9,491 bases of DNA. Source: 20CM-2-65-7 sp035943355 (GTDB lineage: Bacteria; Gemmatimonadota; Gemmatimonadetes; Gemmatimonadales; GWC2-71-9). The notes beneath the pieces were generated by a model, which worked only from the letters and a program-made list of their open reading frames with translations, was not told where the DNA came from and did no database searches. The stretch spans positions 1-9,491 of the forward strand of contig DASZCG010000186.1 in assembly GCA_035943355.1 (NCBI GenBank), given 5' to 3'. This document shows, piece after piece, positions 5,491 to 9,491 of the stretch. A program made the translations under genes and the position numbers. Numbering within the stretch: the first letter of the stretch is position 1; each line of letters begins with the position of its first letter.

Positions 5491-6356
5491 GCGGTCGCGC
5501 GGGCTTGCGCTCGGGCGGGCGCGTCGCGCTGCTCACCGCGATCGTTCTGACCGCCGGCCCGCATGCCCGCCTGCGCGCCCAGACCGACGCGCGGCTGGTC
5601 GAGGCCCTGCGCCTCGCGCAGTCCGGTCAAGCGGATTCCGGGCGCGCGATCGTGCGGCGCTTGCTGGCCAGGTTGCCGCCTTCCGACTCGGTCTACCCCG
5701 AGGCGTTACTCACGGGCGCCAAGATCGCACCCGACGCGCAGACCGTCGCGTCGAATCTGAACCGTATCGTCGTGGACTATGGCTCGAGCCCGTGGGCCGA
5801 TGAAGCGTTGCTGCTGCTGACGCAGTTGTACTATGCGCAGCACGACGCCGCGCAAACGATTCAAGCCGCGGAGCGGCTGAATCGCGATTACCCCGATTCG
5901 CCGCTGCGGCCCCGCGCGAGCTTCTCCGCGGCGCGCGCCTACTTCGAGCTCAAGAATGAGACCCGCGGCTGCGAGCTGATCCAGCAGGCGCTTGATGGAG
6001 CGGGGGACGACGTCGAATTCAAGAACCAGGTGAGCTTCTACGCGGCGCGCTGCAGCCCTTCGACGACCACCGCGACGACGCCCCCAGCGCCTCCCCCAGG
6101 CGGTGGCACGCCGGCGAACACGTCGGGACCTCGCGCCTATGCCGTGCAGGTGCTCGCGGTGAAGAGCGCCGCCCAGGTTGACGACATGCTTACGCGACTC
6201 AAGGTGATGGGCTTTGACGCGCGGGTCGTGCGCGATTCGACCGGCTTCTTCAAGGTGCGAGTGGGCCGCTATGCGACGCGTGAAGAGGCCCAACGCACCC
6301 AGCAGCGGCTCAAGACCAAGGTCGGTGGGAATCCTTTCGTGGTGGATGAGCCGTGA
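5487..6356 (+). CDS. exported repeat protein with C-terminal SPOR domain
   Basis: This 289-residue protein starts at GTG 5487, overlapping the holA stop (GTGA), with GGGAGG a few bases upstream. Residues 1-31 form a signal peptide with probable cleavage after Ala31 (LRA-Q). Residues about 33-190 are helical and resemble tetratricopeptide or tol-pal-type repeats, with motifs such as YGSSPWADEALLLL and YPDSPLRPRASF. Cys162 and Cys189 could form a disulphide. A Thr/Pro/Gly-rich linker (about 190-215) leads to a SPOR domain at 217-287, beginning YAVQVLAVKS and containing FFKVRVGRY. SPOR domains bind denuded peptidoglycan glycan strands, often at the division septum, so the protein probably sits in the periplasm on cell-wall material. 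The stop overlaps the mutS start. Its specific function is unknown; a cell-division or wall-remodelling scaffold is plausible. Confidence 0.87.
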   Translation: MSGRAGLRSGGRVALLTAIVLTAGPHARLRAQTDARLVEALRLAQSGQADSGRAIVRRLLARLPPSDSVYPEALLTGAKIAPDAQTVASNLNRIVVDYGSSPWADEALLLLTQLYYAQHDAAQTIQAAERLNRDYPDSPLRPRASFSAARAYFELKNETRGCELIQQALDGAGDDVEFKNQVSFYAARCSPSTTTATTPPAPPPGGGTPANTSGPRAYAVQVLAVKSAAQVDDMLTRLKVMGFDARVVRDSTGFFKVRVGRYATREEAQRTQQRLKTKVGGNPFVVDEP

Positions 6357-8950
6357 CGGAAAAAGTCGCTAGCACCGACACACCAGTTATGCAGCAGTAT
6401 CGCGACATCAAGGCCCGGCACCCGCACACCATCCTGTTTTTCCGCATGGGCGATTTTTACGAAATGTTCGAAGACGACGCCAAGCTCGCCGCGCGCGAGC
6501 TCGGCCTGACGCTCACGTCGCGCAACAACGGCAGCGCGGCGGAGGTCCCGCTCGCCGGCGTACCGGTCAAGGCAGCCACGGACTACCTGCGCCGCCTGAT
6601 TGCGAAGGGGCACCGCGTCGCGATCTGCGAGCAGGTCGAAGATCCGAAGCTGGCCAAGGGTGTCGTTCGCCGGGCGGTTGTCGAGACCGTCACGCCCGGC
6701 ACCGTGCTCTCCGAGGATTGGCTGGACCGCAATCGCAACAATTATCTCGTCGCCGTGGACCCGCGCGGCGGGAGCGCCGGGATCGCCGCCCTCGATCTCA
6801 CGACCGGTGAGCTGATTCTCGAGGTGGTGCCGGCCCCCGAGCTCGAGCCGGCGCTCGCTCGCTACGAGGCGCGCGAGCTGGTCCTGCCGGCTGAGACAGC
6901 CATCACCGCGCCTGCGGACACGATGACGGCCCGCGAAGCCTGGGAGTTCGACCCGGAGCTGGCGCGCGAGGACCTGACGCGCAGTTACGGAGTCGCGTCG
7001 CTCGACGGACTGGGCGTCGCCGTCGAAGACCGGCCGGCACTCGGCGCCGCCGGCGCGCTGCTGCGCTACGCGCGCGAGCTCAAGCCGGGCGGGCTGCCGC
7101 ATCTCGCGCATCCGAGGATCATCCGGCGGGGCGATGTGCTGCCGCTCGACGAGATGACCCGCCGCAATCTGGAACTGGTGGAGCCGCTGCGCGCAGGCGC
7201 CGAAGGGGCGACCCTGCTGGAAGTCATCGACCGGACACTGACGCCGATGGGCGGGCGCCTGTTGCGGCGGTGGCTGCTCGCGCCGCTCGTCGATCCCGCC
7301 GCGATCAACCCGCGCCTCGACGCCGTGCAGGTCCTGGCGCTGGACGGTCGCGGTCGAGAGCGCCTGCGCGAAGCATTCGACGGCGTGCGCGATCTGGAGC
7401 GGCTCGCCGGCCGCGCTGCGCTGGGGCGCGCCAACCCTCGCGAGATGGGCGCGCTGCGCGACTCGATTCTGCGTCTGCCCGACGTCGCCGGCGCGGTTGG
7501 AGGGCTCGACGGGCGCGAGCGATCCACGCTGCTCGAGACGACCGCGCACACGCTCGACCTGCTCACCGATATCGGCGAGGAGCTGAGTCGGGCGCTCGTG
7601 GAACGCCTGCCAGCCCAACTCGACGATGGCGACACCATTCGGGCAGGGTTCGATCGCGAGCTCGACGAGCTGAAGGATATCCGCGACGGCGGGAAGCAGT
7701 ACATCGCCACCTTGCAGGCGCGCGAGCGGGAACGCACCGGCATTGGATCACTCAAGGTCGGGTTCAACAAGGTCTTCGGCTACTACATCGAGATCACGCA
7801 CGCACACCGCGAGCGAGTCCCCACGGATTACGAGCGGCGCCAGACGCTCACGGGCGCCGAGCGGTACGTGACGCCGGATCTCAAGGAATACGAAGCGAAG
7901 GTACTCGGCGCCGAGGAGCGCATCGCCAAGCGTGAAGCGGAGCTGCTCGACGGGCTGCGCCGCGGCGTGGCGCAGGCGATCGGCCGGGTGCAGTCCAGTG
8001 CCGGACTGCTGGCGCAGCTTGATGTCTGGGCGGCCCTCGCCGACGTGGCCGAGCGCGAACGGTATGTGCGGCCGGAAGTGAACGCCGGTTTCACAGTCCA
8101 GCTCGAGGGCAGCCGCCATCCCGTGGTCGAGCGCATGATGGCGCGTGAAGCGTTCATTCCGAATGACATCGTCCTCGACGACGCGGGACGCGTGATCCTG
8201 CTGACGGGGCCCAACATGGCGGGAAAATCGACGCTGCTGCGTCAGGTGGGATTGTGCGTCGTGCTGGCGCAGATGGGTTCGTTCGTGCCCTGCCGGCGCG
8301 CGAGCATCGGCGTGGTCGACCGGCTGTTCACCCGCGTCGGCGCATCCGACAATCTCGTCCGCGGCCAATCGACGTTCATGGTGGAGATGAGCGAGACGAG
8401 CGCCATTCTGCACGGCGCGACGGGGCGCAGCCTCGTGCTGCTCGACGAAATCGGCCGGGGCACGTCCACATACGACGGCGTGGCCATCGCCTGGGCGGTC
8501 ACGGAGTGCCTCCACAATTCGATCGGCTGCAAGACCATCTTCGCCACGCACTACCACGAGCTGACACAGCTCACGGAAGAGCTGGAGCACGCCAGGAACT
8601 ACAACGTCGCGGTACGCGAAGTGGGCGATGAAATCGTCTTCGTCCACCGGCTCGAGCCGGGCGGTGCGGATCGCTCATACGGCATCCATGTGGGCCGGCT
8701 GGCGGGGCTGCCGGATCCCGTCGTCACGCGGGCCTGGCAGGTGCTGAAGCTGCTCGAGGCCGGACATCACGTCGCGAAGCAACGGCCGCCCTCGCCGCTC
8801 GACGCAACGCAGCTCGGCCTGTTCGCGGCAGCTGCGCCTGATCCGCTGCTGCTCGAGCTCGACGGGCTCGATGTGAACACGCTGTCGCCCCTCGACGCAC
8901 TAAACCGGCTCGCAGCCTGGAAACAGCGACGCAAGGATGGGAATAGCTGA
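6353..8950 (+). CDS. mutS: DNA mismatch repair protein MutS
   Basis: The 865-residue protein recognises mismatches and small loops and starts repair through ATP-driven clamp formation. The mismatch-reading motif Phe35-Tyr36-Glu37 is intact within domain I (about 11-122). Connector, lever and clamp domains fill about 125-570, including VGFNKVFGYYIEIT. The ATPase domain has Walker A GPNMAGKST (619-627), Walker B with Asp698-Glu699 followed by IGRGTSTYDG, and FATHYHEL at 730-737. QLGLF at 820-824 matches the beta-clamp-binding pentapeptide, and a Pro/Leu-rich C-terminal helix region ends the protein. Length and motifs indicate full-length MutS1, not MutS2. Translation starts at GTG 6353, inside the preceding gene's last codons (GTGA overlap). 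The stop shares its A with the next start (TGATG). MutL is not in the window. Confidence 0.97.
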   Translation: MTEKVASTDTPVMQQYRDIKARHPHTILFFRMGDFYEMFEDDAKLAARELGLTLTSRNNGSAAEVPLAGVPVKAATDYLRRLIAKGHRVAICEQVEDPKLAKGVVRRAVVETVTPGTVLSEDWLDRNRNNYLVAVDPRGGSAGIAALDLTTGELILEVVPAPELEPALARYEARELVLPAETAITAPADTMTAREAWEFDPELAREDLTRSYGVASLDGLGVAVEDRPALGAAGALLRYARELKPGGLPHLAHPRIIRRGDVLPLDEMTRRNLELVEPLRAGAEGATLLEVIDRTLTPMGGRLLRRWLLAPLVDPAAINPRLDAVQVLALDGRGRERLREAFDGVRDLERLAGRAALGRANPREMGALRDSILRLPDVAGAVGGLDGRERSTLLETTAHTLDLLTDIGEELSRALVERLPAQLDDGDTIRAGFDRELDELKDIRDGGKQYIATLQARERERTGIGSLKVGFNKVFGYYIEITHAHRERVPTDYERRQTLTGAERYVTPDLKEYEAKVLGAEERIAKREAELLDGLRRGVAQAIGRVQSSAGLLAQLDVWAALADVAERERYVRPEVNAGFTVQLEGSRHPVVERMMAREAFIPNDIVLDDAGRVILLTGPNMAGKSTLLRQVGLCVVLAQMGSFVPCRRASIGVVDRLFTRVGASDNLVRGQSTFMVEMSETSAILHGATGRSLVLLDEIGRGTSTYDGVAIAWAVTECLHNSIGCKTIFATHYHELTQLTEELEHARNYNVAVREVGDEIVFVHRLEPGGADRSYGIHVGRLAGLPDPVVTRAWQVLKLLEAGHHVAKQRPPSPLDATQLGLFAAAAPDPLLLELDGLDVNTLSPLDALNRLAAWKQRRKDGNS

Positions 8951-9491
8951 TGCGATCGATTGTCGTAGCGGCGGTGCTTGCCGCCGTCGCTGGCTGTCGC
9001 GGGGGATCCCCGCAGTCCGAGAATCAGGCGGCTCCTCCGCCCGAGTCCGAACCGCCGGTCGCCCTCAATCCGAATGTGCCCATTGCCTATCCGCCGGCAC
9101 TGTATGAACAGAAAGTAGAAGGCGACGTCACGCTGCGGCTATTCGTGGACTCGACGGGAAAGCTGGCACCCGAGTCCACGCGTGTCGCGGAGCCCAGCGG
9201 CTACCCCGCGCTCGATTCCGCTGCTATGGCCGGGTCGGCGGGGCTGCGGTTCGCGCCGGGCAAACGCCATGGCATCCCGGTTGCAACCGCTTTCCTCCAG
9301 CCGGTCGAGTTTCGACAGGTGGGAACGACCCGTACCGGCACGGTGACAATGCCGCCGCCTCCCGCGCCGCTGCCCGTGGCGCCGCCCGCACCAGTACAGC
9401 CGAGACCGCGCCCGCCGGCGCCGCCTCCGCCTCCGCAGGCCAAACCTGATACCGTGCGAGCGCCCACTGACACGACGCGGCGTCCCTCGCC
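8950..9491 (+). CDS. lipoprotein with TonB C-terminal-like domain and Pro-rich tail, 3'-truncated
   Basis: The frame is open from ATG 8950 to the window end (180 complete codons), so the C-terminus is missing. Residues 1-16 form a lipoprotein signal with lipobox VAGC and acylated Cys16; Arg at +2 suggests no inner-membrane retention. A Pro/Glu-rich spacer (about 20-40) leads to a TonB_C-like domain at about 41-122, with YPPALYEQKVEGDVTLRL, the FVDSTGKL turn, and ALDSAAM...LRFAPGKRHG near its end, all typical of energy-transducer TonB family domains. A tail from about residue 135 is extremely Pro/Ala-rich and continues to the edge. Classical TonB has an N-terminal membrane helix, then the Pro-rich stretch, then the domain; here the order is different. 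It is coupled to mutS by TGATG. True TonB energy transduction is doubtful because of the lipid anchor. A further domain may lie beyond the window. Confidence 0.82.
   Translation, partial: MRSIVVAAVLAAVAGCRGGSPQSENQAAPPPESEPPVALNPNVPIAYPPALYEQKVEGDVTLRLFVDSTGKLAPESTRVAEPSGYPALDSAAMAGSAGLRFAPGKRHGIPVATAFLQPVEFRQVGTTRTGTVTMPPPPAPLPVAPPAPVQPRPRPPAPPPPPQAKPDTVRAPTDTTRRPS

Noticed and set aside
4743..5630. A 295-codon minus-strand frame opposite holA
   Set aside because: Its translation is low-complexity Ser/Arg/Ala, typical of a shadow frame, while holA on the + strand is clear.
6269..7618. A 449-codon open frame on the minus strand inside mutS
   Set aside because: It lies opposite well-conserved mutS, has no recognisable domain, and long antisense frames are expected from GC-rich codon use.
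7748..8647. A 299-codon minus-strand frame opposite the MutS ATPase domain
   Set aside because: It mirrors a strongly conserved coding region and shows no protein-family features or ribosome binding site.
9349..9491. CCG-rich stretch as a DNA tandem repeat or CRISPR-like element
   Set aside because: It is in frame and encodes the Pro-rich tail of the lipoprotein; the units are irregular with no spacer pattern.

Overview
This is a GC-rich chromosomal window with every convincing gene on the + strand. Ten genes are visible; the first lacks its 5' end and the last lacks its 3' end. The gene content suggests a Gemmatimonadota-like, Gram-negative organism: paired HEAT-repeat proteins, an ECF sigma factor with a zinc-finger anti-sigma factor, a SPOR-domain protein and a TonB_C lipoprotein, at high GC and in short-gapped gene strings. 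That placement is inference. I see no rRNA, tRNA, CRISPR array, insertion sequence or phage gene.

Region 1 (about 1-2919) is a tight run of four genes. First come two HEAT-repeat proteins that share an F-x-x-[G/S]-Q repeat signature and are joined by an ATGA stop/start overlap. The second has a signal peptide and an extra N-terminal domain with three cysteines. They are followed after 11 nt by a membrane-anchored YdcF-like (DUF218) protein and after 12 nt by a Nudix hydrolase of the ADP-ribose pyrophosphatase type.

Region 2 (about 2920-4371) is a regulatory module. A roughly 210-nt non-coding stretch with a candidate promoter leads into an ECF sigma factor, followed by a membrane-anchored zf-HC2 anti-sigma factor. 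Between the two genes is a perfect 10-bp stem-loop. Its loop is complementary to a tandem heptamer in the leader upstream of the sigma gene. This is the most unusual non-coding signal in the window.

Region 3 (about 4423-9491) is a translationally coupled string: holA (DNA polymerase III delta subunit), an exported repeat/SPOR protein, mutS, and a lipoprotein with a TonB C-terminal-like domain followed by a proline-rich tail. The junctions are GTGA, GTGA and TGATG. Replication and repair genes thus appear to share a transcript with two cell-envelope proteins.

Most genes belong to known families. The points worth following up are the HEAT pair with its repeat signature, the possible RNA interaction around the sigma gene, and the unusual domain order of the terminal lipoprotein. 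I found no clear evidence of a wholly new multi-gene system.
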